From Bacteroides sp. (lineage in GTDB: Bacteria > Bacteroidota > Bacteroidia > Bacteroidales > UBA7960): a stretch of 64,000 nucleotides of DNA. Position numbers and translations under genes: made by a program. The DNA lies in assembly GCA_036351255.1 (NCBI GenBank), contig JAZBOS010000093.1:1-64000 (forward strand), written 5' to 3'. Of this stretch, positions 8,110-16,937 are shown piece after piece. Positions within the stretch are counted from its first letter, which is position 1, and each line of letters opens with the position of its first letter. Below the pieces are notes generated by a model. The model saw nothing but the letters and a program-made list of their open reading frames with translations. It was not told the DNA's origin and did not search any database.

Positions 8110-9138
8110 ATGACCGAAAAAATCAAGGCCCTGCTGGAAGAGGTGGAGGCTTTCCGTGCCGATACCCAAGAGCAGGTGGAGGCTTTCCGTGTGAAGATGC
8201 TTTCCAAAAAGGGGCTCATCCCAGCCTTGTTCCAGGATTTCAAAACGGTGGAACCGGCACTTCGCAAGGAAATGGGGCAGCAACTGAATGATCTGAAGAG
8301 CAGGGCTACCGAAAAGGTGAATCAGCTAAAGGAACAGCTCGAGCAGGCTTCCGGCCCCAAGGGGGGGCAGGAGCAGCCCGACCTGAGTATGCCTGCCGAT
8401 TTTGCGCCCCTGGGATCACGCCACCCTATTTCCATTGTCCGCAACCGCATCAACGGCATCTTCGAGCGCATCGGCTTTGTGGTGTCAGATGGCCCCGAGA
8501 TGGAAGACGACTGGCATAACTTCAGCGCCCTGAACTTCCCCGAAGAGCATCCTGCACGCGACATGCAGGACACCTTTTTCTTTGGCAAGAACCCCGACCT
8601 GGCCCTGCGCACACACACCAGCTCAGTGCAGGTGCGTGTGATGGAAAGCCAAAAGCCCCCCATACGGACCATTTCTCCGGGAAGGGTATTCCGCAATGAA
8701 GCCATCTCGGCACGTGCCCATTGTATCTTCCACCAGGTGGAAGGGCTGTATATTGATAAGGGCGTGTCGTTTGCCGATATGCGCCAGACCCTGCTCTATT
8801 TCGCCCGCGAGATGTTCGGCGAGAAAACCCGGATTCGTCTGCGGCCTTCCTTCTTTCCCTTTACCGAGCCCTCGGCAGAAATGGATGTGTCGTGCAACAT
8901 TTGCGGCGGCCCCGGATGCCCCATCTGCAAGCATAGCGGCTGGATCGAAGTGATGGGATGCGGAATGGTGGACCCCAACGTACTGAAAAACTGCGGCATC
9001 GACCCCGAAATTTATTCGGGGTATGCCTTTGGGATGGGCATCGAACGCATTGCCATGAACATCTTCCAGGTCCGCGACCTGAGGATGTACTTTGAAAACG
9101 ACCTGCGTTTCCTGCGGCAATTCGAATCAGCCCATTAG
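8110..9138 (+). CDS. pheS: Phenylalanine--tRNA ligase alpha subunit
   Basis: A 342-residue alpha subunit of the heterotetrameric synthetase that charges tRNA-Phe. An N-terminal coiled coil (residues 1-85, the tRNA-binding arm) is followed by the class II catalytic domain: motif 2 around FRNEAISARAHCIFHQVEG and motif 3 in GYAFGMGIERIAM. FPFTEPSAEMDV is the Phe-pocket signature. The CNICGGPGCPICK insertion carries paired cysteines that could bind zinc, as in many Bacteroidota PheS. pheT is not adjacent. A strong terminator follows. Confidence 0.97.
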   Translation: MTEKIKALLEEVEAFRADTQEQVEAFRVKMLSKKGLIPALFQDFKTVEPALRKEMGQQLNDLKSRATEKVNQLKEQLEQASGPKGGQEQPDLSMPADFAPLGSRHPISIVRNRINGIFERIGFVVSDGPEMEDDWHNFSALNFPEEHPARDMQDTFFFGKNPDLALRTHTSSVQVRVMESQKPPIRTISPGRVFRNEAISARAHCIFHQVEGLYIDKGVSFADMRQTLLYFAREMFGEKTRIRLRPSFFPFTEPSAEMDVSCNICGGPGCPICKHSGWIEVMGCGMVDPNVLKNCGIDPEIYSGYAFGMGIERIAMNIFQVRDLRMYFENDLRFLRQFESAH

Positions 9139-9169
9139 CAAAAGCATAATATCCTGAATAGGAAAACAC

Positions 9170-9200
9170 AGCCCGGTGGAAAAGAACACCGGGCTTTTTT
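9170..9200 (+). terminator. Terminator of the cyclophilin-pheS operon
   Basis: AGCCCGGTG pairs with CACCGGGCT around an 8-base loop, followed by a run of T residues. It is a strong intrinsic terminator 32 bases after the pheS stop. Confidence 0.85.
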
Positions 9201-9315
9201 GTTTCCGCAGGGAAAATTTTAACGTTTTCCAATTTTCTGAAAAAAATATTCCTTTTGCTGTAACATTTAATGGGCAACATCGTCATACCACTGAAACGCA
9301 AACAAAACAGAGCTT

Positions 9316-10053
9316 ATGAAACCACAAACAACCAGGACTTTTTCTTTTTTAACCCTGCTGGTCACGTTCGTTTTCCTTTCTTCCTGCACCTATTCGGAAG
9401 GCAAGGTAACGCGGGGCGATGGCAATGTGGTCACCTCCACCATTCCCCTCAGTGATTTTGATGAGATCGATCTGCAGGGAGGCTTTAACGTTGTGCTTAA
9501 ACAAGGCAGTGACTTGGAGGTAGTCATCGAAACCGACGAAAACCTGATGGAACTCCTGGATGTGGAGGTACGTGGCAAAACCCTGTATGTCAGCACCACC
9601 CGTGAAGCAGTGCTTAAGCCCACCAAAATGATCCTGACAATCACTTACCCTGCCCTGCGCGGGATTACTGTAGGCGGGGCCTGCAAGATTGAATCAGAAG
9701 AGGTGATCCAGAGCGATGACCTGCGTTTTGATATCAGCGGTGCGGCCGAAATCGATCTGGCCATCGTGGCCGAAGTGTTACGCACCGAACTGGCCGGGGC
9801 TGGCAGCATTAACTTTGAAGGTAAGGTTCGTGAACACTACATTGACCTGGCAGGGGCCAGCAGCCTCGAGGCCAAAGAACTGATCACTGAGGTGACAGAG
9901 ATTGACCTCAGTGGTGCCGGTTCAGCCAGCGTTCATGCCACAACCTCGCTCAGGGCAAGTCTCAGCGGGGTAGGCAGCATCAAATACTATGGTAATCCCG
10001 GAGAAACACAAATCGACAAATCAGGCCTGGGGTCCATCCGCAGTGCTGAATAA
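9316..10053 (+). CDS. GIN-domain (DUF2807) lipoprotein
   Basis: A 245-residue protein. The lipoprotein signal ends FLSSC (Cys near residue 24). The rest is a DUF2807 head domain: DFDEIDLQGGFNVVLKQGS is the usual entry, then repeated short strands built on D-I-S-G-A and G-A-G-S units (DISGAAEIDL, LAGAGSINF, DLSGAGSASV, SGVGSIKYYG), which form a right-handed beta-solenoid. The family is common at Bacteroidota surfaces. An adhesin role is suggested by annotation but not shown. A second GIN-domain protein follows after 63 bases. Confidence 0.88.
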   Translation: MKPQTTRTFSFLTLLVTFVFLSSCTYSEGKVTRGDGNVVTSTIPLSDFDEIDLQGGFNVVLKQGSDLEVVIETDENLMELLDVEVRGKTLYVSTTREAVLKPTKMILTITYPALRGITVGGACKIESEEVIQSDDLRFDISGAAEIDLAIVAEVLRTELAGAGSINFEGKVREHYIDLAGASSLEAKELITEVTEIDLSGAGSASVHATTSLRASLSGVGSIKYYGNPGETQIDKSGLGSIRSAE

Positions 10054-10116
10054 AACATATCATTTTCCCTTTGCAACCATCAAACAATTTCACTAACTGT
10101 TAAATACGAATCAACC

Positions 10117-11556
10117 ATGAAAACGACTTTTTTGAACAAGACCATTGCAGCCATCACCCTGTTGCTTTTCCCCCTGCTGACCTCAGCCCAGTACTATGAG
10201 GTTGAGCCGTTCACCGGCGTCAAGTCAGGCAGCGTTTTTTCCATTTACCTGTATCAGGGCAACACCTATGAAGTGCTGTTGGAAACCGATAGCACCCTGA
10301 TCCCTGACATCCAGGTTAAGGTATCTGGCAATATCCTTGAACTTGAATATACTGGCAGCGTTCGCAACCTCGAACGCATCAAAGCTCACGTAACCGCACC
10401 CCAGTATGTCTTACTGCAGGGCAGTTCGGTAAGCAGCTTCAAATCTGAAGTTCGCCTCCTGACCCCTTCGCTGAAGATAGTAGGCGGCGGAGCCACCAGT
10501 TTTGACCTTGATGTAGAGACCGAATTGCTGACCTCTGAGTTCAGCGGAGCAGCCAACGCCACACTAAGCGGGATTGCTAAAGTTCACCAGGTAAAGGCTT
10601 CCGGAGCCTCCCAAGTAAAGGCCTTTGACCTTGCCACTGAAACCACCGAGGTGGATATCTCAGGGGCTTCCGCAGCCAGGGTGTATGCTTCTTCCGTCCT
10701 CACAGGGAAAGTGAGCGGCGCCTCTACCCTTGGGGTGAAAGAGACTCCCGTGACGCAGACCGTCGAGTTGTCAGGTCTTTCCACTATAGTCGATGCCGAC
10801 GATGTGGTCGTGGCCAAATCGCAGAGTCTCTCTGATACCGTCAGGGTAAGGGTAGGCTCGCGTGAAGTGACCATCGTGGACGGGGATGATGTCACCACCC
10901 GCAAGATTCCAAAACCGCGCTCCTTCCGTAAGAACTGGGCCGGCCTCGAATTGGGCATCAACGGCTTCATGACCCCTGAGCGGAGCATCAACCTGCCTGC
11001 CGATCAGGAGTTTCTCGACCTGCGTTATGAGAAATCAGTGGCTGTCAACCTCAACCTTTACCAGCAGACCCTCGCCCTCATGGGTGACCAGGTAGGCCTA
11101 TACACCGGTATCGGGCTGGGATGGAACAACTACAGGCTCAGCAACGACATACTGCTGATCAAGGGCCCCCAGGAACTGGAATATGAAGTCCTTGAAACCG
11201 GGCAGCCCAGAAAGAACAAACTCACGATGATGATGATCAACGTGCCGCTGATGCTGGAATTCCAGACCCGCTCACATTCCGAATTCTCCAAGTTTCATAT
11301 GGCTGCAGGCCTGAACCTGGGTTTCCGGGTCAGCTCACACACCAAGCAGGTGTATGAAATTGATGGCAAGAAAGACAAGGTGAAAACCCACGAAGATTTC
11401 TACATCAATCCTTTCCGTTACGACCTGCAGGCACGTATGGGATGGGGCAAGATCAACTTCTTCGCCTCCTATTCGCTCAACAGCCTGTTCCGCGAGGGCA
11501 AGGGGCCCGAGGTTTACCCCTTCAGCATTGGCCTGCGCATCGTTAATTTCGACTAA
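10117..11556 (+). CDS. GIN-domain (DUF2807) protein with C-terminal beta-barrel
   Basis: A 479-residue protein with a signal peptide ending TSAQ. Residues about 25-235 are a GIN/DUF2807 solenoid (FSGAANATLSG, DISGASAARVYASS, ELSGLSTI). After a linker rich in Val/Asp/Arg, residues 265-479 look like an outer-membrane barrel: ELGINGFM, LYTGIGLGWNNYRLS, MAAGLNLGFRVSS and a last strand ending in Phe-Asp after FSIGLRIV. The combination suggests a barrel-anchored surface solenoid. It probably shares a transcript with the preceding GIN lipoprotein and ends at the terminator at 11583. Confidence 0.8.
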   Translation: MKTTFLNKTIAAITLLLFPLLTSAQYYEVEPFTGVKSGSVFSIYLYQGNTYEVLLETDSTLIPDIQVKVSGNILELEYTGSVRNLERIKAHVTAPQYVLLQGSSVSSFKSEVRLLTPSLKIVGGGATSFDLDVETELLTSEFSGAANATLSGIAKVHQVKASGASQVKAFDLATETTEVDISGASAARVYASSVLTGKVSGASTLGVKETPVTQTVELSGLSTIVDADDVVVAKSQSLSDTVRVRVGSREVTIVDGDDVTTRKIPKPRSFRKNWAGLELGINGFMTPERSINLPADQEFLDLRYEKSVAVNLNLYQQTLALMGDQVGLYTGIGLGWNNYRLSNDILLIKGPQELEYEVLETGQPRKNKLTMMMINVPLMLEFQTRSHSEFSKFHMAAGLNLGFRVSSHTKQVYEIDGKKDKVKTHEDFYINPFRYDLQARMGWGKINFFASYSLNSLFREGKGPEVYPFSIGLRIVNFD

Positions 11557-11582
11557 CCGTTACCCCTCAATATCATCCCTAG

Positions 11583-11614
11583 CCAGCCCCGTTTCGGGGC
11601 TGGTTTATTTTTTT
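11583..11614 (+). terminator. Terminator of the GIN-domain pair
   Basis: CCAGCCCC pairs with GGGGCTGG over 8 bases with a GTTTC loop, followed by a T-rich tract. Confidence 0.85.
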
Positions 11615-11668
11615 CTCAATTGGGGACTTTTTTATAATTTTACAGCCCGAAATTTAAAGCAAAAAAAT

Positions 11669-12409
11669 ATGTCAGGTCACAGTAAATGGTCAACCATCAA
11701 ACGCAAGAAAGGCGCACTCGACGCCAAGCGCTCGAAGATCTTTTCGAAGATCATCAAGGAAATCACCGTTGCCGTAAAGGAAGGTGGTCCTGACCCGGAA
11801 GGCAACCCCCGCCTGAGGCTGGCCATATCCAACGCCAAGGGCGCCAACATGCCCAAGGACAATGTACAGCGTGCCATCACCAAAGCCAGCGACAAGAATG
11901 CCAGCAGCTTTACTGAAGTGACCTACGAGGGCTATGCCAATTACGGGGTAGCCGTTTATGTGGAATGCCTGACCGACAACCTGCAGCGCACCGTGGCCAA
12001 TGTCCGCTCATACTTCAATAAACACAACGGCAAACTCGAAACCAATGGCGCCCTGAGCTTTCAGTTCGACCGCAAGGGCGTGTTTACCGTCCCCATGAGC
12101 GGGCTCGATGAAGATGAGTTTATGATGGAAGTGATCGATGCAGGCGCCGAAGAGGTGGAGACCGAAGATAACTTTTTCACCATCTACACGGCCATGGAAG
12201 ACTTTGGCAGTATGATGAAAAAGCTTGAAGAGATGAATATTGAAGCCGAGAACGCGGAGCTGCAACGCATCCCGAAAACCACCGTTAAACTTGAAAAAGA
12301 ACAGGCACAGAAAGTGATGAAACTCATTGAAATGTTTGAGGATGACGACGATGTCCAGAACGTGTTCCACAACCTTGAGCTCACCGACGAAATGATGGAG
12401 GATATGTAA
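11669..12409 (+). CDS. yebC: YebC/PmpR family regulator or ribosome-associated translation factor
   Basis: A 246-residue protein. The start at 11669 gives the family N-terminus MSGHSKWSTIKRKKGALDAK; an upstream in-frame ATG at 11528 would lie inside the previous gene. The three-domain TACO1/YebC fold is recognisable from GPDPEGNPRLRLAI, NMPKDNVQRAI and the acidic C-terminal domain. Members have been described as DNA-binding regulators, and more recently as factors that relieve ribosome stalling. The sequence does not decide between these. It is monocistronic with its own terminator. Confidence 0.93.
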   Translation: MSGHSKWSTIKRKKGALDAKRSKIFSKIIKEITVAVKEGGPDPEGNPRLRLAISNAKGANMPKDNVQRAITKASDKNASSFTEVTYEGYANYGVAVYVECLTDNLQRTVANVRSYFNKHNGKLETNGALSFQFDRKGVFTVPMSGLDEDEFMMEVIDAGAEEVETEDNFFTIYTAMEDFGSMMKKLEEMNIEAENAELQRIPKTTVKLEKEQAQKVMKLIEMFEDDDDVQNVFHNLELTDEMMEDM

Positions 12410-12431
12410 TCCCAGGCCTAAAAAAGATCGG

Positions 12432-12467
12432 AAAGCCGCTCCCAATGCTTAAGGGGCGGCTTTTTTT
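12432..12467 (+). terminator. Terminator of yebC
   Basis: AAAGCCGCTCC pairs with GGGGCGGCTT across an 11-base loop, followed by seven T residues. Confidence 0.85.
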
Positions 12468-12513
12468 GTTTTAAATCTCTTATTAAAGACTCCCTGAAAA
12501 GTGGGATCAAAAT

Positions 12514-12577
12514 CGGAGTTAATACGGAGTTTATACGGAGTTTATACGGTTTAAACCGTACAAACTCCGTATTAACT
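12514..12577. repeat. Palindromic 11-base-phased array B
   Basis: CGG triplets at 12514, 12525, 12536 and 12547 are exactly 11 bases apart (unit TACGGAGTTTA). They are mirrored by CCG at 12556 and 12567 around a TTTAAA centre at 12550-12555. The 25-base arms 12528-12577 pair at 23 positions. The left arm carries extra units, so the array is asymmetric in copy number. It lies exactly between the yebC terminator and the ackA terminator. Confidence 0.85.
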
Positions 12578-12591
12578 ATTTCTGAGATACG

Positions 12592-12621
12592 AAAAAAAAA
12601 GGCCGCCTCAAAGGGACGGCC
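12592..12621 (-). terminator. Terminator of pta-ackA
   Basis: Read on the minus strand, AGGCCGTCCC ... GGCGGCC forms a G+C-rich hairpin followed by nine T residues (the A-run at 12592-12600). It lies 22 bases after the ackA stop. Confidence 0.8.
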
Positions 12622-12643
12622 TTGATAAAGGAAACAAACGGAA

Positions 12644-13873
12644 TTAAATTTCCTGGTTGTTATTGTTCTTGAAAGCTACGATCTTAAGGGTATCGTGAGC
12701 GATGACAAGTTCTTCGTTGGTAGGCACCACCATCACCTTCACGGGTGAATCGTGGCGTGAGATGAGTTCAAGCTTGCCACGGATGCCGGTATTACGCTCG
12801 GGGTCGAAGTTCACACCAAGGAACTCCAGGCCTTTGCACACGGCTTCGCGGGTTTCGGGGCCATTCTCACCAACGCCACCGGTAAAGATGATCAGATCGA
12901 CACCACCCATGGCAGCTGCATAAGCCCCGATATATTTCTTAATGCGGTAAATATACATTTCAAGGGCCAGCTGGGCGCGCTTGTGGTTCTCATTCCAGGC
13001 TGCGTTTTCAATGTCGCGCATATCGTAGGAGATGCCGCTGATTCCCAGGACACCACTTTTCTTGTTGATCAGGTTGTTGGCCTCATCAATGCTGAGGTCT
13101 TTTTTCTTCATAATATAAAGCAGGGCCCCCAGGTCGAGGTCGCCGGAGCGGGTGCCCATAATGAGGCCTTCCACGGGGGTAAGGCCCATAGAGGTATCTA
13201 CCGATTTGCCATTCTTGATGGCGGCCACCGAGGCACCGTTTCCTAAGTGGCAGGTAATGGCCCTGACATTGTCCTGACGCATAAACAGGGCATCGCAGGC
13301 ACGCTGGAACACGTATTTGTGGCTGGTGCCGTGGAACCCATAGCGGCGGATCTTGTCTTCCTCATAAAGTTCGTAGGGCAGGCCGTACATATAGGCGTGC
13401 TGCGGGATGGTCTGGTGGAAAGCGGTATCGAACACAGCTACCATTGGCACCTGGGGCAGGAGTTTCTTCATCGAAACAATCCCCTTGAGGTTGGCGGGGT
13501 TGTGGAGCGGGGCAAGCTCAATGACATCTTCAATGTTTTTCATCACCTCATCGGTGATCAGCGCGCTGGCGCTGAAGTTTTCGCCCCCGTGGGCTACACG
13601 GTGCCCAACGGCAAAGATGTCATCAACGGTTTCGATCACACCATGATCGGGATCGAGCAGGGCTTTCAGGATCAGGTTGATCCCTACTTCGTGATCTGGC
13701 ACGTTTTTAATTACCATATAGGTTTCCTTGCCCTTGGGCTGATGCTTCAGCTCACTGTCTTTCAGACCAATACGGTCAAGGAGCCCTTTAGCCAGCAGTT
13801 CGGCATTGTTAGCCATGTTGATGAACTGGTACTTGATGGAGGAACTCCCGCAGTTTAGCACTAATATTTTCAT
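12644..13873 (-). CDS. ackA: Acetate kinase
   Basis: A 409-residue ASKHA-fold kinase that converts acetyl phosphate plus ADP to acetate plus ATP. Signature 1 is at the N-terminus (LVLNCGSSSIKYQFI). GHRVAHGGENF carries the catalytic Arg, and HLGNGASVAAI ... SMGLTPVEGLIMGTRSGDLD is signature 2 and the phosphate/acetate site. Length is normal. It lies 60 bases downstream of pta on the same strand and the pair ends at a terminator. The operon makes ATP during fermentation and links acetyl-CoA to acetyl phosphate. Confidence 0.98.
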   Translation of the reverse strand: MKILVLNCGSSSIKYQFINMANNAELLAKGLLDRIGLKDSELKHQPKGKETYMVIKNVPDHEVGINLILKALLDPDHGVIETVDDIFAVGHRVAHGGENFSASALITDEVMKNIEDVIELAPLHNPANLKGIVSMKKLLPQVPMVAVFDTAFHQTIPQHAYMYGLPYELYEEDKIRRYGFHGTSHKYVFQRACDALFMRQDNVRAITCHLGNGASVAAIKNGKSVDTSMGLTPVEGLIMGTRSGDLDLGALLYIMKKKDLSIDEANNLINKKSGVLGISGISYDMRDIENAAWNENHKRAQLALEMYIYRIKKYIGAYAAAMGGVDLIIFTGGVGENGPETREAVCKGLEFLGVNFDPERNTGIRGKLELISRHDSPVKVMVVPTNEELVIAHDTLKIVAFKNNNNQEI

Positions 13874-13933
13874 TTCTTTATTGGAATTGATTTGAGTGTA
13901 TGGGAAAAAGATTAATTTCGGAAGGAAAGGTTA

Positions 13934-14935
13934 TTATTTGCCTGCGGCCTGGTTAACGGTGATGGCCACCAGGTTGACGATATCATCGACCGAGCATCCC
14001 CTGGAGAGGTCATTGATGGGTGCTGCCATCCCTTGGAGCACAGGCCCCACGGCCTCGGCGCCTGCCAGGCGCTGCACCAGTTTGTAGGCAATGTTGCCCA
14101 CCTCGAGCGTGGGGAATACCAGCACATTGGCTTTGCCGGCAATGGGGCTGCCGGGGGCCTTGCTTTGGCCGATGGCTTCCACAATGGCGGCATCGGCTTG
14201 CAGTTCGCCGTCGATCTTCAGATCGGGGTCCATTTCCTGGGCCAATTTCGTGGCTTCGATCACCTTGTCGCACATCGGGTGGCTGGCGCTGCCCTTGGTA
14301 GAGAAGCTCAGCATGGCTACGCGGGGTTCTATGCCAACGATGGCACGGGTTGTCTTTGCGGTGGTCACGGCAATCTGTGCCAGTTCAGCTGCAGTGGGAT
14401 CGGGATGGACGGCACAGTCGGCAAAGACCATGATGCCATTCTCGCCCCATTTTTCTTCTTTCATAATCATAATAAAGGCTCCCGATACGACACTGATGCC
14501 AGGCAGGGTCTTTACCACCTGGAAGGCGGGGCGCAATACGTTGCCGGTAGAATTGGCTGCCCCGGCCACTTCGCCATCGGCCTCCCCGTTCTTGATTAGC
14601 AGGGTGGCCAAGTAAAGGGGGTCGGCAACCAGTTGGTAAGCTTCCTCACGGGTCAGGCCCTTATTTTTACGAATCTCAACAAGCATATCGGCAAAAAAGT
14701 CCCTGCGGTCCCAGGTAACCGGATCGATAATATTGGCCTTTTCAATCGAACCAAGGCTTTCCTTTTTGGCCAGGCGAAGGATCTCCTCGCGGTTGCCCAG
14801 TAGAATGATGCGGGCAATGCCTTCTTCAAGTATGATATTGGCTGCTTTCAGGGTACGTTCTTCAGTGCCTTCGGGCAAAACAATGATTTTATTTTCCTTT
14901 TTGGCTTTTTGCTTGATAGATTCGAGTAATTGCAT
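13934..14935 (-). CDS. pta: Phosphate acetyltransferase
   Basis: A 333-residue enzyme of the short Pta class, lacking the N-terminal DRTGG/P-loop region of the long enterobacterial form. It converts acetyl-CoA and phosphate to acetyl phosphate. Conserved features include LPEGTEERTLKAA, GAANSTGNVLRPAFQ, FADCAVHPDPTAAELA and STKGSASHPMCDKV. ackA follows 60 bases later. A promoter with canonical spacing lies at 14984-15014. Together the two genes give substrate-level ATP from acetyl-CoA. Confidence 0.97.
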   Translation of the reverse strand: MQLLESIKQKAKKENKIIVLPEGTEERTLKAANIILEEGIARIILLGNREEILRLAKKESLGSIEKANIIDPVTWDRRDFFADMLVEIRKNKGLTREEAYQLVADPLYLATLLIKNGEADGEVAGAANSTGNVLRPAFQVVKTLPGISVVSGAFIMIMKEEKWGENGIMVFADCAVHPDPTAAELAQIAVTTAKTTRAIVGIEPRVAMLSFSTKGSASHPMCDKVIEATKLAQEMDPDLKIDGELQADAAIVEAIGQSKAPGSPIAGKANVLVFPTLEVGNIAYKLVQRLAGAEAVGPVLQGMAAPINDLSRGCSVDDIVNLVAITVNQAAGK

Positions 14936-14983
14936 GCTAAAGGGTTATTTAGGTGACTGATTATGTTGTCATTAAAAGTGTGG

Positions 14984-15014
14984 CAAAATTAGGATTAATT
15001 TATGCCGGGGCAAA
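14984..15014 (-). promoter_or_regulatory. Promoter of pta-ackA
   Basis: Minus strand: TTTG at 15011-15014, exactly 19 bases, then TAATTTTG at 14984-14991. Both elements and the spacing match the Bacteroidota consensus. The 5' leader would be about 45 bases. Confidence 0.7.
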
Positions 15015-15122
15015 GGAAAACTGTATTTTTTTTCACCAAACCAGGAAAGTCAGAACTTTAATTTGTTATTTTTTTCACAAGCAGGATTTTATACGATACA
15101 GGTGTGAGCGGTCAAAAACCAC

Positions 15123-15130
15123 TACCTTTG
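15123..15130 (+). promoter_or_regulatory. -7 box upstream of the DUF4271-hemD-rnpA cluster
   Basis: TACCTTTG matches the consensus but leaves only about 10 bases of leader before the ATG at 15146, and no TTTG is placed at -33. It would head the run of genes to yidD. Confidence 0.45.
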
Positions 15131-15145
15131 TAAAAATTTCTGGCC

Positions 15146-16072
15146 ATGCAAGCTGACAGGAACTCCATAAGCCGCCTCTTTTTCTTCCTGGCTTTGCTTC
15201 CCCTGAGCCTCGCCCTGCAGGCCATGCCAGCCTTGCCGGCACTGGTTTTTTCGTTTCCCGATACTTTTCCTGCTTTTGAAAACAGCTCCTGGCTAAAAGA
15301 AGCTGGAGCGGAAACTGATTCGACGGAAGCAATGACCGTGACCAGCACTTCGTCCTATTACGGCAGTCAGCACTTGTTGACTGCCGGTACTATCCGACCT
15401 GAGCCGCTGAAAGAGCGGGCAGACCTGGACTGGATCCTATGGGTTGTAATTGCAAGCACGGGGGCTATCGCTTTAGCCCACCTGCTTTTCCCCTCACGCA
15501 CGCGGCAGTTTTTCAGGGCGACCCTTGGCGGGCGACATTTCAGCCAAATGGAACGGGACGGCGGTTTCTTTGATGAGACCCCTTTCTGGCTTATGTTTTT
15601 CAATTATTTGCTGATGCTGTCACTGCTGATCTATCTAACCATCCAACAGCTTGGCACAGGCAGCATCCCCGGCAGCCTTCATGAAGGAGTGATTTTTCTG
15701 TTGGTGCTGGGGCTGCTAATCGTTTATTATCCCCTGAAAAGGATGTTTACAAGTTTCCTGGCGTGGGTATTCCGCACCCAACCCACCAATGAAGCCTACA
15801 TCAAGAACCTCTTCCTGTTTAATAACCTGGCAGGCATCCTTATCCTGCCCTTTGTCGTGTATCTGGCTTACACCCCATCGCTTACCGGGCTTTACCTGGT
15901 TTGGGGCCTGCTGGTATTGCTTAACCTGGGCAAAGGATTTAGGGGGGCAGCCATCGGGTTTCAGCAACCCGGTTTTTCGGTGTATTACTTAATTTTGTAC
16001 CTTTGTGCCATCGAATTGGCCCCCTTGCTGATCCTGGCCAAGGCTGCCACAAATGTTCTTTACCCCCTGTAA
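15146..16072 (+). CDS. DUF4271 membrane protein
   Basis: A 308-residue protein. A signal-like hydrophobic N-terminus is followed by an exported low-complexity segment to about residue 95, then seven or so membrane helices (WILWVVIASTGAIALAHLLF; FLLVLGLLIVYYPL; LYLVWGLLVLLNL). It matches the Bacteroidota DUF4271 family, which has no assigned function and is typically found next to uroporphyrinogen-III synthase, as here: hemD starts 59 bases downstream. The shared context hints at a heme- or envelope-related role, but this is inference only. Confidence 0.8.
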   Translation: MQADRNSISRLFFFLALLPLSLALQAMPALPALVFSFPDTFPAFENSSWLKEAGAETDSTEAMTVTSTSSYYGSQHLLTAGTIRPEPLKERADLDWILWVVIASTGAIALAHLLFPSRTRQFFRATLGGRHFSQMERDGGFFDETPFWLMFFNYLLMLSLLIYLTIQQLGTGSIPGSLHEGVIFLLVLGLLIVYYPLKRMFTSFLAWVFRTQPTNEAYIKNLFLFNNLAGILILPFVVYLAYTPSLTGLYLVWGLLVLLNLGKGFRGAAIGFQQPGFSVYYLILYLCAIELAPLLILAKAATNVLYPL

Positions 16073-16131
16073 ACGGGGGCTTTTAAATGGACGCTTCAAT
16101 TCGTTAACCAATAAAATTAGGAGAAGGCGCT

Positions 16132-16875
16132 TTGAAAATAAAACATGTTTTAATATCCCAGCCCGCCCCAGAAGGAGAAAAATCGCCCTATGCCGATCTG
16201 GAAAAACAATTTAACCTCAACCTGACCTTTCGCAAGCTTATTAAAGTGGAAAGGATCAGTGCCAAGGATTTCCGTAAGCAGCGCATTCACATTCCTGACT
16301 TTACTGCATTGATCTTCACCTCGAAGCATGCGGTGGATCATTTCTTCTCCCTGGCAGAGGAAATGCGGGTACAGGTCTCCGAGAACATGAAGTATTTCTG
16401 CACCTCAGAAGCTATTGCGCTTTACCTGCAAAAATACGTTCAATACCGCAAGCGTAAGATTTTTTTCGGCAAGACCCAATTTAATGACCTGCTCGATGTC
16501 ATCCGGAAACAAAAGGATGAGAAATATCTCTTTGTGTGTGCCGAGAATCATCAGAATGACATCCCGCAACTGATGGACCAATATAAGGTGAACTTTAAGT
16601 TTGCCCCTATATACCGCACGGTTCCGGAAGATGTTTCTGATTTGAAAATTAATGAGTTTCAAATGATGATCTTTTTCAGTCCGTTTGGAGTGGCCTCGCT
16701 GAAGAAAAATTTTCCCGATTATGTTCAGGGAGAAACGATCATCGGTGCTTTTGGTGATGCTACAGCCCAGGCTGTTGAAGAGGAGGGCTACACCCTTCAC
16801 ATCAAGGCGCCCAACGAGAAATGTCCGTCGATGGCCATGGCCATTGGGGACTTTCTCCAGAAGAACAAAAAATAG
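16132..16875 (+). CDS. hemD: Uroporphyrinogen-III synthase (HemD family)
   Basis: A 247-residue protein of the divergent Bacteroidota HemD family, which closes hydroxymethylbilane into uroporphyrinogen III for heme and cobamide synthesis. Motifs include VLISQPAPEGEKSPY at the N-terminus, FTSKHAVDHFF and FFSPFGVASL, matching the two lobes of the fold. The start is a TTG at 16132, preceded by AGGAG; there is no in-frame ATG before the conserved N-terminus. It lies between DUF4271 and rnpA on the same strand. Sequence conservation in HemD is low, so the activity rests on family membership. Confidence 0.85.
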   Translation: MKIKHVLISQPAPEGEKSPYADLEKQFNLNLTFRKLIKVERISAKDFRKQRIHIPDFTALIFTSKHAVDHFFSLAEEMRVQVSENMKYFCTSEAIALYLQKYVQYRKRKIFFGKTQFNDLLDVIRKQKDEKYLFVCAENHQNDIPQLMDQYKVNFKFAPIYRTVPEDVSDLKINEFQMMIFFSPFGVASLKKNFPDYVQGETIIGAFGDATAQAVEEEGYTLHIKAPNEKCPSMAMAIGDFLQKNKK

Positions 16876-16937
16876 GGCAGCGGCCGGACAGCCTGTTTTT
16901 TTATTCAGTCCGGAAATAAACTGACCACAAGGGTTGC

